Assembly: GCA_963669265.1 (NCBI GenBank)
Contig: OY769916.1
Coordinates: 2,480,001-2,544,000, forward strand
Reading direction: 5' to 3'
Source: SZUA-547 sp963669265
Lineage (GTDB): Bacteria; Pseudomonadota; Alphaproteobacteria; Rhodobacterales; Rhodobacteraceae
DNA: 64,000 nucleotides
Shown here in pieces: positions 17,158-25,574 of the stretch. A program made the translations under genes and the position numbers. The notes beneath the pieces are model-generated. The model did not search any database. It saw only the letters and a program-made list of their open reading frames with translations, and was not told where the DNA came from. Position 1 is the stretch's first letter. Every line of letters starts with the position of its first letter.

Positions 17158-17299
17158 ATTCTAGTTGCGATATTCGGATATTCGAAGAAATCTGCAGCGA
17201 ACTGGAGCTTTCAGTCGACGACCTATGCAAAACGCCTGTGCATGTCTCAGGGCTTGAATCCCGCGCGCGAGAACGATGTACATCTTTTGAATACTTTGA

Positions 17300-18145
17300 T
17301 CAAATTTTGTATTCGCCTCTTAAGGTTTTGAGATCAGACTGAAACTGGGCCCGCATCTTCTTTGTATAGATACGTGTAATGCGCCCTTTGTTCTGGCGAT
17401 CAATAAGTTTCCTCATGTCGTTAGCACGCGCTTTCCAAGTGAGGCCGTCTGTGATTAGCAGAAGGCTAGCGTCGTCTCGCTTTGCCCGAATAATAGCGTC
17501 CACGTCGCCAATGATGTCGCTCATTTTCGAACCAGTCGCGCCGTATCCTTTAGCCTCGATGAGAATGAATGGTTTACTCTTGCTCGGAATCGCGAAGTCG
17601 CACTTCGCTGTTCCGTCGGCTCCAATGAAGGTGCATCGCGCTTCATACGAATCGCCAAAAACCTCCTTGATAATCTCCTCGGCGAAATCCTCCAGTCCCC
17701 GGCCCCTTTGCTGGCCTTGGATGGCACTACCACGACCGGAGCGTAGACGCTCTTTTAGGATATCGCTCCAAACTGGCTTGTGATTGATAGTCGCCGTCAT
17801 CGCGTCTCGAAGGCCAAGGTGCTCGAGCGCATCGACATATGCTTCGCGATCACTTTGGAAGCGTTTTATCCCAGTGCCGCCTGCGCCAAGCCGCGCTGCT
17901 AACTCAGCCTCAAGTTTGTCCTTTGAATACCCAAGAAAGAGACCGGCACAAAACTTCGAGACCTGAAACGCCTTCGCATTTGATGACTTGAACAACCCTG
18001 AGATGTCGTCTCTGCCGTACTCTGCCTTCACTGGGACCGCAGTTATCCGCGACATGATGGCATCGGCCACGTCGTCCATCCAATCTGCTTCGAGAGGAGA
18101 AAGGCTGCCGATGATATCGTCGAATTGCTGCTCGACTGGCTTCAT
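17300..18145 (-). CDS. Type II restriction endonuclease (PD-(D/E)xK)
   Basis: 281 residues. The segment KCDFAIPSKSKPFILIEAKGYGATGSK supplies the nuclease motif Asp183-x13-Glu197-Ala-Lys199, and GRGLEDFAEEIIKEVFG supplies an upstream acidic helix. It starts at an ATG whose A is the last base of the methyltransferase TAA (TAATG), so methylase is translated first. Pairing with an adenine methylase identifies it as the cleaving half of a type II system. The recognition site cannot be read from sequence. It ends tail to tail with gajB, 143 bases apart. Confidence 0.8.
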   Translation of the reverse strand: MKPVEQQFDDIIGSLSPLEADWMDDVADAIMSRITAVPVKAEYGRDDISGLFKSSNAKAFQVSKFCAGLFLGYSKDKLEAELAARLGAGGTGIKRFQSDREAYVDALEHLGLRDAMTATINHKPVWSDILKERLRSGRGSAIQGQQRGRGLEDFAEEIIKEVFGDSYEARCTFIGADGTAKCDFAIPSKSKPFILIEAKGYGATGSKMSDIIGDVDAIIRAKRDDASLLLITDGLTWKARANDMRKLIDRQNKGRITRIYTKKMRAQFQSDLKTLRGEYKI

Positions 18146-19239
18146 TACTGCCCCACAATCAAATATTCCTCGACGGAGGCACGCTTGACCTTACGGTGGG
18201 TCCCAAAATGGTAAGTATGATCTCTCCGAAAGACGCGAACGTCGCGTTTCGTCTTCCTCATTATTTCCACTAGCTGATCGAGATCAGGGTAACCGTTAGA
18301 GCTGTAGGAAAGTACAATCTTCTGGCGCTCAAATCGCTTAAATAGTCGTGTGAAGGCGCTCACCGCTTCTCGGCGATAGCTGAACGGCGTGAACTTTTTC
18401 GGTATCTTTCGAACCTTGGTCGAGTAGTCAATATCGAGCCCGTGCCAGTAACAAGAGAGCCCCTCAAGGAAATGATAGCGCTTGATATAGCAGTTGTCGT
18501 CTGAACGCGGAACGTATGGCGGATCAAGATAGACTAGATCAACACCTCGGGTTCTGACATTAAATACATCCTGCCGTTGGGCCCTGTTACGCCGACCGTT
18601 CGAAAATACCGCTTCGTTGAAAGCTATCGATTGTTCGAAGAAATGTTCTTCTATTGAGAGCTGCAGGTCCCGCCGTCCATCGTCGTACTTGGATAAATCG
18701 CCAGAGATCGTGAATACGCCTCGTGGCTGCCGTTTGACGCAGGAGCGCATTAGGGCCGCCATAGCCAGCGCCTGTTGGAGCGAGCTATCAAGTTGTCTAA
18801 TATTACCCGAAACCCGGTCTAGAAACTGGAGGTCAGCATCTGTGTAAAAAACACCCGAAAACGTCTCTTGAATGAATGAATGCGTGTTCGACGATCGCGC
18901 AAGAAGCGTTTTCATTGCTGGGCCATCAAGATTTACCGACCCATTCTCGATAAGCGCCTTTCCAATCGTGCTTGGAAAATTCAAAAAGTCAGTTGATATG
19001 GTCCGGCGCTCCATTGACTTCAGGAGGTACGCAACCGCGTTACTGCCGCTGAAAGGGTCTAATGCGGTTTCGAAATCGAGTGTTTCGAGGATACTTCTTA
19101 TCCAGGGCAAGAGACGACGCTTGGAGCCCATGTAGCGGAACTCCGGAAAAAGTGACGTTTGGTCAAACGGCTCGGTTTGAGACGGAGCCACCTTTGGAAC
19201 AATCTTTTGCTGTGATTTTGAAACTGCGCGAAGCCTCAT
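18145..19239 (-). CDS. DNA adenine-N6 methyltransferase (D12 class) of the type II system
   Basis: 364 residues from the ATG at 19239, preceded by AAGGGAA at a good distance; weaker starts lie at 19269 and 19275. Motif order is that of D12 (Dam-like, alpha) enzymes: FRYMGSKRRLLPWI (35-47), DPFSGSNAVAYLL (61-73) for AdoMet binding, and the catalytic DPPY at 239-242. It protects host DNA from the partner nuclease. A perfect 16-bp palindrome sits directly before the ribosome site and could mediate autoregulation, as is common in restriction-modification systems. Confidence 0.88.
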   Translation of the reverse strand: MRLRAVSKSQQKIVPKVAPSQTEPFDQTSLFPEFRYMGSKRRLLPWIRSILETLDFETALDPFSGSNAVAYLLKSMERRTISTDFLNFPSTIGKALIENGSVNLDGPAMKTLLARSSNTHSFIQETFSGVFYTDADLQFLDRVSGNIRQLDSSLQQALAMAALMRSCVKRQPRGVFTISGDLSKYDDGRRDLQLSIEEHFFEQSIAFNEAVFSNGRRNRAQRQDVFNVRTRGVDLVYLDPPYVPRSDDNCYIKRYHFLEGLSCYWHGLDIDYSTKVRKIPKKFTPFSYRREAVSAFTRLFKRFERQKIVLSYSSNGYPDLDQLVEIMRKTKRDVRVFRRDHTYHFGTHRKVKRASVEEYLIVGQ

Positions 19240-19248
19240 GAGGTTCCC

Positions 19249-19264
19249 TTTTGTAATTACAAAA
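19249..19264. promoter_or_regulatory. Perfect 16-bp palindrome upstream of the methyltransferase
   Basis: TTTTGTAATTACAAAA is its own reverse complement and lies ten bases before the methyltransferase ATG, overlapping the expected leader or promoter. No separate C-protein gene is visible, so the likely ligands are the methyltransferase itself or an unknown regulator. Confidence 0.6.
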
Positions 19265-19481
19265 AACATACGCAACGTATCGTCGGGATGCTAGCAGCCT
19301 GGACACTATCTTTTGCAGCAATTGTCGCACTTGTCATGCATCCCTGGGAACTCAACTTGATCAGTCGATCGTCGTAAAGAAGTTTGGTGATATGCCTGTT
19401 CGGTTCTCGCTACTTCTTCGTTTGGGACAGGTCAGACTCACCGAAACGCGTACCTGGCCTCGACCTTCGCAAACCGTTCAT

Positions 19482-20582
19482 CTAGCGGCATAGTGTGGTC
19501 GTCGGCGTGTCCAGGAGCGCGGAAGGTAGGGTCCGGACCGAAGTCGTGTAAGCGGCGGCATCTTTGCCGTCCGTGACAGCCAGTCCGACCGATATACCGG
19601 ACATCTGCCCCAGTAGAATTCGCCGATGCTCGGCCCGTAGAACCTTACGAATGAGGTCTGGGTTGGTGTGGCTGCGCATCTGGAAAAGATCGCCAGCGAT
19701 TTCTCGCCGAGCAATCCCCCAGATCGGATCGTCCGGCCAGCGGGCGCGATTGGTATCGAGTGCCGGCATCGCGTAGCGCACCGCGTTCAGGGTCTTCGCC
19801 TTGAGGTCGCCCAACCGATCGTGCAAATCCGCCCAGGTGCGGATGCGCCATTTGTCCTTGAGGTGTTTCTTGCCTGCGCGCAGTTCCACGCGCCAGACTG
19901 CGCTTTCGTCGCGGTTCTCTTGGTTGAGCGGCGGCAGTCCGTCCTTCTGGCGATTGGCGTTCCAGATCTCCCACCATTCGACCTTGCGCTTGGAGACCAC
20001 CTGCGCGCGCTTGTCATAGAGGATGACGACGCGTCCTGGGTTCTTGCCGATGGTGACAGAAGTGCAGCGGCCCGAACGGCCATGGATTTGAACGTCTGCG
20101 CCCTCAATATGATCTGCGCGCGTGGCCTGCGAATGCATGACGAAGTTATCTGGCTCCAAGATGAAGCCAGGAGCAAGGACATCGACGGCGACGTCGACAC
20201 GTCCGATGCTGACGCCTTCGGTAGTCGTCGCGATCCCGAGGGCGTCGAGAACGGCGTAGAGATCGGCGCGCACCCGGCCGAGGCCAAGCGTGGCGAGCGG
20301 CAGCGCTTTGCAAGAGACCCGGATACCCCAAGGGTCGTGTTTGTTGGGCTTCTTGAAGAACCAAGTCGCGCCAAATGGGCCGGTGTCGCAGCGATAGGCG
20401 TAGCCGCCCCTCGCGCCGGTTTCGGCGACATGCATCTTCACGCCGCGAAACTCCAAGAGCTGTTCTTCGCGTTCATCGGCCGCCGAAGTCTTTGCCACCT
20501 CAAGCTGCTCAGCGAAGTCCTTATCGATCTGGCCTTGGAAACTTACGTCGAGGCCATCGAACCCGCGGTGCACTACGTCCAT
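19482..20582 (-). CDS. Rep_trans-type replication initiation protein
   Basis: 366 residues from the ATG at 20582, which has GGAGAG eight bases upstream; an earlier ATG at 20600 lacks one. The N-terminal part MDVVHRGFDGLDVSF and the segments YRCDTGPFGATWFFKKP, VSIGRVDVAVDVLAPGF and RVVILYDKRAQ with ESAVWRVELRAGKKHL match the replication initiation factor family (pT181/Tn916 Orf20-like), which nicks a double-strand origin with a tyrosine. Such genes are typical of integrated elements that replicate as circles after excision. It follows the AlpA-like gene on the same strand. Confidence 0.8.
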   Translation of the reverse strand: MDVVHRGFDGLDVSFQGQIDKDFAEQLEVAKTSAADEREEQLLEFRGVKMHVAETGARGGYAYRCDTGPFGATWFFKKPNKHDPWGIRVSCKALPLATLGLGRVRADLYAVLDALGIATTTEGVSIGRVDVAVDVLAPGFILEPDNFVMHSQATRADHIEGADVQIHGRSGRCTSVTIGKNPGRVVILYDKRAQVVSKRKVEWWEIWNANRQKDGLPPLNQENRDESAVWRVELRAGKKHLKDKWRIRTWADLHDRLGDLKAKTLNAVRYAMPALDTNRARWPDDPIWGIARREIAGDLFQMRSHTNPDLIRKVLRAEHRRILLGQMSGISVGLAVTDGKDAAAYTTSVRTLPSALLDTPTTTLCR

Positions 20583-20900
20583 TTGCGCTCTCCTACCCAT
20601 CCGTATTTCTGGAGGGGGGTGCTACAAGGACCCCCCTCCCAATCCACTTCCGCCCCTGCCGCGCCCTGCGGGCGCGCCCGTGGCTTGCCGATTGCTCTCT
20701 GCCCTCCGGGCCGGGGCAGCTTTTGTTTTGGGGCCGGGCTGACGCCCGGTGGTGATGTTTGAGAGAGTGCCGCCTTAAGTCAGGCGTCGCGCCAGTGGCA
20801 GACAAGGGAAGGGCGCGAGGCGGTTAGGCCCCGCGCCCTCTTTCAGCGCCGTCCGGCCCCAAAATCCCGCGCGGCGCTGCCAACCTCGCGCGGGCAAAAC
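20583..20900. other. GC-rich hairpin region upstream of rep: candidate origin or regulatory region
   Basis: About 320 very GC-rich bases without a gene. Two perfect hairpins are visible: GCGCCC-TGC-GGGCGC at 20661-20675 and CCGGGC-TGAC-GCCCGG at 20734-20749. A position just before a rolling-circle Rep gene and the cruciform potential fit a double-strand origin, though a terminator or mRNA leader is possible. Confidence 0.4.
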
Positions 20901-21137
20901 TCAATTCTCGGAAGTGTGCTGCTTCGCTCGATCCGTCGCCCAAGCGTCGATATCGCGCCGCCGGTACCGTACAGAGCGGCCAGTTTTATAGAATTGCGGC
21001 CCGAAACCGGTAACGCGCCATTTCTGAAGTGTGCGGATGCTCTGGCGGAGAAATTCCGCCGCTGCCGCCTCGTCAATGAAACCGTCCCAATAATCGTTTC
21101 TGCTCTCGCGGGTGGTCTGTTCCGTGGTCGCCTGCAT
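20901..21137 (-). CDS. AlpA/excisionase-like helix-turn-helix protein
   Basis: 78 residues. The segment GFIDEAAAAEFLRQSIRTLQKWRVTGFGPQFYKTGRSVRYRRRDIDAWATD is a MerR/AlpA-type winged helix-turn-helix: helix pair, RVTGFGPxFxKxGRxVRYR wing, and a DIDAW end. A GGAGCGAGG site precedes the ATG. It lies between the unknown gene that follows the integrase and the rep gene. It is likely a directionality factor or transcriptional switch for excision. Confidence 0.82.
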   Translation of the reverse strand: MQATTEQTTRESRNDYWDGFIDEAAAAEFLRQSIRTLQKWRVTGFGPQFYKTGRSVRYRRRDIDAWATDRAKQHTSEN

Positions 21138-21215
21138 CTGCCTCGCTCCGTTACGATCGGTTGAGACGATTTAGGCGCAAAAGCCAACGATTTTCAGCAA
21201 TAGCCGCTGGCAAAA

Positions 21216-21971
21216 TTAGGCTTCGTTTTCAGATGAGTTTTTGCCAGTCGCCTTCCGTCGCTGCGCGGTGATTGTCTTCTTCATCGCATTGAGCACGGTC
21301 TCAGGCGGCGTCTTTGGATCAAGCTCGGCGAATGCCGTCACGCAGAACCGCGCCGCCTCTGAGATCGGCTCGCCGTTGTCGTGCACGTCGCGCGTGAAGG
21401 GCCGTCCTAGTAGATCCGACCAAGTCGCGGCGATATTGGTCATCCACATCCGCATTGGCTCGACCGCCTTGCGGCCGGTGCGCTGAGGCGGAATTTCTGC
21501 CAGGGCCTCGCTCGCGTACTGGCGAAGGATGTCAACGCCGTCGATCAGGTCCTGATACTCGAGAAGAATTGTCACTTCGTCGCCGTTACTATCGGTGTAG
21601 CGATGAAGTTTATGACCGTAGCGGCTGCGCTGAGCCCCGTCGCATATGTCGTGCGACAGCGTCGCGTCCTTCATCGCGAAACGCTCGTGGCAGAAGTAGT
21701 CCAAATCATTGAGGCTGTCATAGAGGCGACCAGCCAATTTCTCGACTTTCTCAAGGTCGCGTTTGATGCTTGCAGCGGGAATACTGAGATCGCCGCGCCC
21801 GACGTGATAAGCCCAGACCTCCGCGGCGCCTTCTAATGCATCACGGAATTCCAACTGGCTTTCAGACGGTATCCGAAACTCGGTGCAGAGCGTGTCGAAT
21901 ACCTCGTCTGAATACATCGGACCCGATCTGCCTATGAGCGGGTAAAAATAGTCTCTCTCGAATGGGTTCAT
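21216..21971 (-). CDS. Conserved-type island protein of unknown function
   Basis: 251 residues, acidic and helical, beginning MNPFERDYFYPLIGRSGPMYSDEVFD, without signal peptide or membrane segment. A central part contains FCHERFAMKDATLSHDICDGAQRSRYGHKL, with Cys/His residues but no recognised motif. It lies 109 bases after the integrase and before the AlpA-like gene, on the same strand. The position suggests a role in element maintenance, but I do not recognise the family. Confidence 0.6.
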   Translation of the reverse strand: MNPFERDYFYPLIGRSGPMYSDEVFDTLCTEFRIPSESQLEFRDALEGAAEVWAYHVGRGDLSIPAASIKRDLEKVEKLAGRLYDSLNDLDYFCHERFAMKDATLSHDICDGAQRSRYGHKLHRYTDSNGDEVTILLEYQDLIDGVDILRQYASEALAEIPPQRTGRKAVEPMRMWMTNIAATWSDLLGRPFTRDVHDNGEPISEAARFCVTAFAELDPKTPPETVLNAMKKTITAQRRKATGKNSSENEA

Positions 21972-22007
21972 TCTGAAATCTACATTTCGAAATAAATTAG
22001 TCGACTC

Positions 22008-22062
22008 AACGTTACCTAAGGCGCGCGCCGCCTCAACTGCGCCCCTTACATAAGGTAACGTT
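22008..22062. promoter_or_regulatory. 10-bp perfect inverted repeat between integrase and the next gene
   Basis: AACGTTACCT at 22008-22017 and its reverse complement AGGTAACGTT at 22053-22062 are separated by 35 GC-rich bases. The arms are AT-richer than the spacer. The site precedes the unknown gene at 21971 and follows the integrase stop, so it may be an operator, a directionality-factor site or a stem-loop that separates the two messages. Confidence 0.55.
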
Positions 22063-22080
22063 ACGTAATGGACCGCTGCG

Positions 22081-23268
22081 CTATTTGACCACCCGCAACT
22101 CTGCGCGCCTTACGTTAGGGGCACCGACAAGGGCGCTCAGCCGCTCCGCGTTTTCCTCCGCCGCGCGCTTGACTGGATCGTCGGCGAGATGGGCGTACCG
22201 CATCGTGGTCTGCAACTGCGTATGACCTAAGAGCCGCCCGACCATCTGGATCGGCATGCCGGATGAGACCGCGTTCGAGGCGTAGGTGTGGCGGAGATCG
22301 TGAATCCGAACATCGTCGAGCCCGGCCCGCTCCCGAATGCGCCGCCATGGATGCTGCAAGTCGGTAATGTGCTGCCCCTCGACGTGGCCCGCGACGGCGT
22401 AAGCGTTGTTCAGGGGCCGGGGCAGGGCGGTCAGCACGTCCCGCGCCGCTTGGGGCAGGGGGATGCGCCGTGCGCCCGTCTTGCTGTCGGGAAGCTCCAT
22501 ACCGAACTCGGTGATGTACTCCCATTTGAGGGTCTGTATCTCGCCGAGGCGGCAACCGGTCAGGATCAGTAGCTTGAACGCGGCGATGACATAGATCGAC
22601 TCCGACCCATCTTGCTCGGCATCCGCCAGCACTTCGCCCAGACGCTGCAATTCGGCCTTGCTGAGATACCGCTCGCGTTTCGTCTCCCGATACTTCGGCA
22701 CATGGCGGCAAGGGTTGGAGCCGTCCGGCCTCAAACCCCAAACTTCGGCGAGATTAAACATCTTTGACAGCACCCCAAGGGTGCGATTGGCCTGATAGGG
22801 GATATCGCGGTGCTTATCGTGAAGCGCCGCCACGTCCTTGCGCTCCACGTCCACCACTTTGAAGCCGCCGATGGCGGGATTGATGAACTTGTCGATGGCG
22901 CGCCGGTACTCGGCCTGTGTGGACGGCTTACAGCGCTCCATCACATGGGTCTGGAAGAACCGTTCGCAGAGCGCGGCGACGGTCGGCGCGCGGCGGTGCT
23001 GCGCGATTTCCTCGACCGGGTTCTCGCCCTTGGAGACCTCGCCCATGATCTCCTTCGCTTTGGCGCGGGCAATCTCGGCGGTGATGTTGCCATGTCGCCC
23101 AATCGAGGCGCGCCGGGTGCGTCCACCTTTCCGATACTGCACCTGATAGGTCTTGGTCCCAGATGGCATCACCCGCACGCCGAAACCTTTGATCTCGTCA
23201 TCCCAAGCGAAGTAGCTTTTCGCTCTCGGCTTCAGCGCCTCGACGCTGCGTTTGGTCAGTTTGGGCAT
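22081..23268 (-). CDS. P4-type tyrosine integrase of the initiator-tRNA element
   Basis: 395 residues from the ATG at 23268, chosen because GGAGG lies eight bases upstream and MPKLTKRSVEALKP is the usual family N-terminus; an upstream ATG at 23382 would add an unrelated leader. Residues 1-90 are the DUF4102 arm-binding domain, 95-180 the core-binding domain, and the catalytic residues are Arg240, His323, Arg326, His349 and Tyr358 (TGCRLGE, HDLRH, LGHT, MRYAHL). It catalyses integration at the adjacent repeat at 23460-23507, 190 bases from its start. Confidence 0.93.
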   Translation of the reverse strand: MPKLTKRSVEALKPRAKSYFAWDDEIKGFGVRVMPSGTKTYQVQYRKGGRTRRASIGRHGNITAEIARAKAKEIMGEVSKGENPVEEIAQHRRAPTVAALCERFFQTHVMERCKPSTQAEYRRAIDKFINPAIGGFKVVDVERKDVAALHDKHRDIPYQANRTLGVLSKMFNLAEVWGLRPDGSNPCRHVPKYRETKRERYLSKAELQRLGEVLADAEQDGSESIYVIAAFKLLILTGCRLGEIQTLKWEYITEFGMELPDSKTGARRIPLPQAARDVLTALPRPLNNAYAVAGHVEGQHITDLQHPWRRIRERAGLDDVRIHDLRHTYASNAVSSGMPIQMVGRLLGHTQLQTTMRYAHLADDPVKRAAEENAERLSALVGAPNVRRAELRVVK

Positions 23269-23309
23269 CGCCAATCCTCCGATGCTCGCCGCTTGGAAAA
23301 CGCAACCTT

Positions 23310-23331
23310 GTGGAAGCGCTGTGGAAGCAAT
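23310..23331 (+). repeat. Right internal copy of the 22-bp element repeat
   Basis: Identical and same-oriented to 13625-13646; two GTGGAAGC motifs with a GCT spacer. It lies in the leader of the integrase gene, about 130 bases inside the right attachment site. Confidence 0.8.
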
Positions 23332-23459
23332 TGGCGGCGAGTCATGGCGAAAGGCGTAGAAAGAGAGCGCAGTCTCCGTCAATAAAAAAGTAGCACAATC
23401 AATAAGATAGGGTAGGTGAGCGCAATTCGGCGCATGTGGTGCGATTGACCTTTAGCGCT

Positions 23460-23507
23460 CTCATAACCTGAAGGTCGTAGGTTCAAATCCTACCCCCGCA
23501 ACCAAAA
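23460..23507 (+). repeat. Right attachment site: initiator tRNA 3' half
   Basis: Identical over 48 bases to 13512-13559. The tRNA-like identity begins at the anticodon loop and ends after the CCA. The 5' half of the tRNA is absent here too, so the intact tRNA gene must lie outside the window or has been lost. The 283 bases after it, up to the next gene, hold no supported gene. Confidence 0.9.
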
Positions 23508-23790
23508 ACACAACACAAAATCAATATTTTATGCGCAGGGTGCAGGCATTCGCCGACACATTCCCAGCGCCGTGTCCGAGCTATGTCCGATAAGGCGGGC
23601 TCGCTCAGAGAAGGCGTACTGGTGAAGAGAGATGGCGCTGCACTGCGAACCAGGACTTCTCCGCCAATATCCACGCAGGGGAGAAAGGGGGGGGAAGCAG
23701 GCATTCGCTGCTAGCGCGAGTACATTTCCTCCATGATCGAAAAAAAGTGACCGAAGTGCTTGACTAAGAGCTGTCCGATCATCTTCTCCC

Positions 23791-24564
23791 TCACGCCAGC
23801 CAGTTGCCGCCATCGACGCCGAAGGTCTGACCGACCACATAGTCGGCCCCCTCGCCCGCCAGAAACACCGCCATCCCGATCAGGTCATCCGCGGTTCCCA
23901 TGCGCCCATAGGGCACGGCTTCGCCCACGAGGCGTTTCTTCTCGCCTGGCGCCAGGCCTTCGTATTTGGCGAATAAAGCATCGACCCCGTCCCAGTGTTC
24001 GCCTTCGACCACGCCGGGCGCGATGGCGTTGACGTTGATCCCGTGCGGTATCAGATTCAGTCCCGCCGATTGGGTCAGGCTGATGACCGCCGCCTTGGTC
24101 GCGCAATAGACCGCGACCAAAGATTCCCCGCGCCGTCCCGCCTGGCTGGCCATATTGATGATCCTGCCGCCGCGTCCCTGCGCAATCATGGCGTTGGCGG
24201 CGGCTTGTAGCGTAAAAAGCGTGCCCGCTACGTTGACGGAGAACAGGCGGTCATAGCTGTCGCGGGTTATCTCGGTGATCGGCGCGGCGTCGAAGAGCGC
24301 GGCGTTGTTGACCAGAATATCGAGGCCCCCTGCATGCTCCGCCACCGCCGCGATCGCGAGGTCGACGGACTCTTGGTCCGCCACGTCCATCCGGACGGCG
24401 TAGGCGCCCAGCCCGATCTCTTCCGCCGCCGCTTTGGCCCGGTCCAGATCGATATCGCCGACGGCGACCAGCGCGCCCTCACGGGCGTAGGCGGCGGCGA
24501 CGGCCATGCCGATGCCGCGCGCCGCGCCGGTGACGAGCGCCGATTTGCCGTCCAAGCCCACCAT
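23791..24564 (-). CDS. SDR polyol dehydrogenase (sorbitol/galactitol dehydrogenase-like)
   Basis: 257 residues from the ATG at 24564, whose A overlaps the TGA of the ATPase gene (TGATG). TGAARGIGMA binds NAD, NNAA and the catalytic set Ser of NMASQAG, Tyr-x-x-x-Lys of YCATK are in place, and the C-terminus DYVVGQTFGVDGGNWLA is standard. It resembles the SmoS group, which oxidises sorbitol to fructose or galactitol to tagatose with NAD. It is the last gene of the transporter operon, which fits a polyol substrate. Confidence 0.83.
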   Translation of the reverse strand: MVGLDGKSALVTGAARGIGMAVAAAYAREGALVAVGDIDLDRAKAAAEEIGLGAYAVRMDVADQESVDLAIAAVAEHAGGLDILVNNAALFDAAPITEITRDSYDRLFSVNVAGTLFTLQAAANAMIAQGRGGRIINMASQAGRRGESLVAVYCATKAAVISLTQSAGLNLIPHGINVNAIAPGVVEGEHWDGVDALFAKYEGLAPGEKKRLVGEAVPYGRMGTADDLIGMAVFLAGEGADYVVGQTFGVDGGNWLA

Positions 24565-25562
24565 CAGATCGCTTTGCCGTCCGCGCCGAAACGATAGACG
24601 CGATCCGGATCCGGGCTCAGGAACACCTTGTCGCCATGGCGGACGTCGAACTCGCCCGTCGCGCGCGCGGTGACCGCGCCCACGCCGTCGACATTGACAT
24701 GCAGCAGCGTGTCCGAGCCAAGGTGTTCTGCGACATTGATCACGCCGGACCAATCGCCGCTCTCCTTGGAAAGGTTGAAGTGCTCCGGACGGACGCCGAT
24801 GGTGGTGGCGTTCGCGCGAGACGCCGCCTCGCCGCCGATCAGGTTCATCTTCGGCGAGCCGATAAATCCGGCCACAAAAGTGTTGGCGGGATTGCGGTAG
24901 AGCTCCATGGGGGAGCCGACCTGCTCGATATAGCCGTCATGCAGAACCACGATCTTGTCGGCCATGGTCATCGCCTCGATCTGGTCGTGGGTGACGTAGA
25001 CCATCGTGGTGGAGAGTTCATTGTGCAGCTCGCTGATCTCCAGCCGCATGCTGCCGCGCAACGCCGCGTCGAGGTTCGAGAGCGGTTCATCGAACATGAA
25101 CGCCGACGGCTCGCGCACGATCGCCCGGCCAATCGCCACGCGCTGACGCTGACCGCCAGAGAGCTGACCGGGGCGACGCTCAAGATAGTCGTTCAGGTTC
25201 AGCACATTGGCCGCGCCGCGCACTTTCTTGTCGATCTCCGCCCCGTCCAGACCGGCCATCTTCAGCGGAAACGCGATGTTCTTGTAGACCGTCATATGCG
25301 GATAGAGCGCATAGGACTGGAACACCATCGCCAGCTTGCGTTTCGCCGGCGGCAGATTGGTGGCGTCCACGCCGTCGATGCTGATCTTGCCGCCGGAGAT
25401 ATCCTCCAGTCCGGCGATCAGGCGAAGCAGGGTGGACTTGCCGCAGCCCGAGGGGCCGACGAACACGACGAACTCGCCATCGTTGATCTCCAGATCGACG
25501 CCGGGAATGACATTCACGTTGCCGAACGACTTGCTGACGTTTTCAAGTTTGATAGCGCCCAT
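24564..25562 (-). CDS. Polyol/sugar ABC transporter ATP-binding protein (SmoK/UgpC-like)
   Basis: 332 residues. Walker A GPSGCGKST, Q-loop, signature LSGGQRQRVAIGRA, Walker B AFMFDEPLSNLD and switch THDQIEAM are all intact. The C-terminal OB-like domain (IGVRPEH, GDKVFLSPDPDRVYRF) marks the MalK/UgpC class of CUT1 importers. It powers uptake together with the two permeases upstream and the binding protein encoded at the start of the operon. Confidence 0.92.
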   Translation of the reverse strand: MGAIKLENVSKSFGNVNVIPGVDLEINDGEFVVFVGPSGCGKSTLLRLIAGLEDISGGKISIDGVDATNLPPAKRKLAMVFQSYALYPHMTVYKNIAFPLKMAGLDGAEIDKKVRGAANVLNLNDYLERRPGQLSGGQRQRVAIGRAIVREPSAFMFDEPLSNLDAALRGSMRLEISELHNELSTTMVYVTHDQIEAMTMADKIVVLHDGYIEQVGSPMELYRNPANTFVAGFIGSPKMNLIGGEAASRANATTIGVRPEHFNLSKESGDWSGVINVAEHLGSDTLLHVNVDGVGAVTARATGEFDVRHGDKVFLSPDPDRVYRFGADGKAI

Positions 25563-25574
25563 TGTTTCAGTTCC

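Larger units (their letters stand above)
13512..23507. mobile_element. Integrative element in initiator tRNA carrying Gabija and restriction-modification
   Basis: The two ends are 48-bp perfect direct repeats derived from the tRNA-fMet 3' half. Inside, next to the right end, is a P4-type integrase reading leftward, followed by an unknown gene, an AlpA-like gene, a Rep_trans replication gene and a type II restriction-modification pair, all on the minus strand. Gabija genes on the plus strand occupy the left side. A 22-bp repeat lies internally near each end. Size about 10 kb with no packaging or conjugation genes, so it is a satellite-like or mobilisable island whose cargo is anti-phage defence. 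Confidence 0.85.

Noticed and set aside
17127..17342. 71-residue frame between gajB and the restriction endonuclease
   Set aside because: It overlaps the end of gajB, has no ribosome site and no family motif; it also runs into the endonuclease gene on the other strand.
19668..20762. 364-codon plus-strand frame opposite the rep gene
   Set aside because: It is antisense to a gene with clear Rep_trans motifs and extends into the noncoding hairpin region; a GC-rich shadow.
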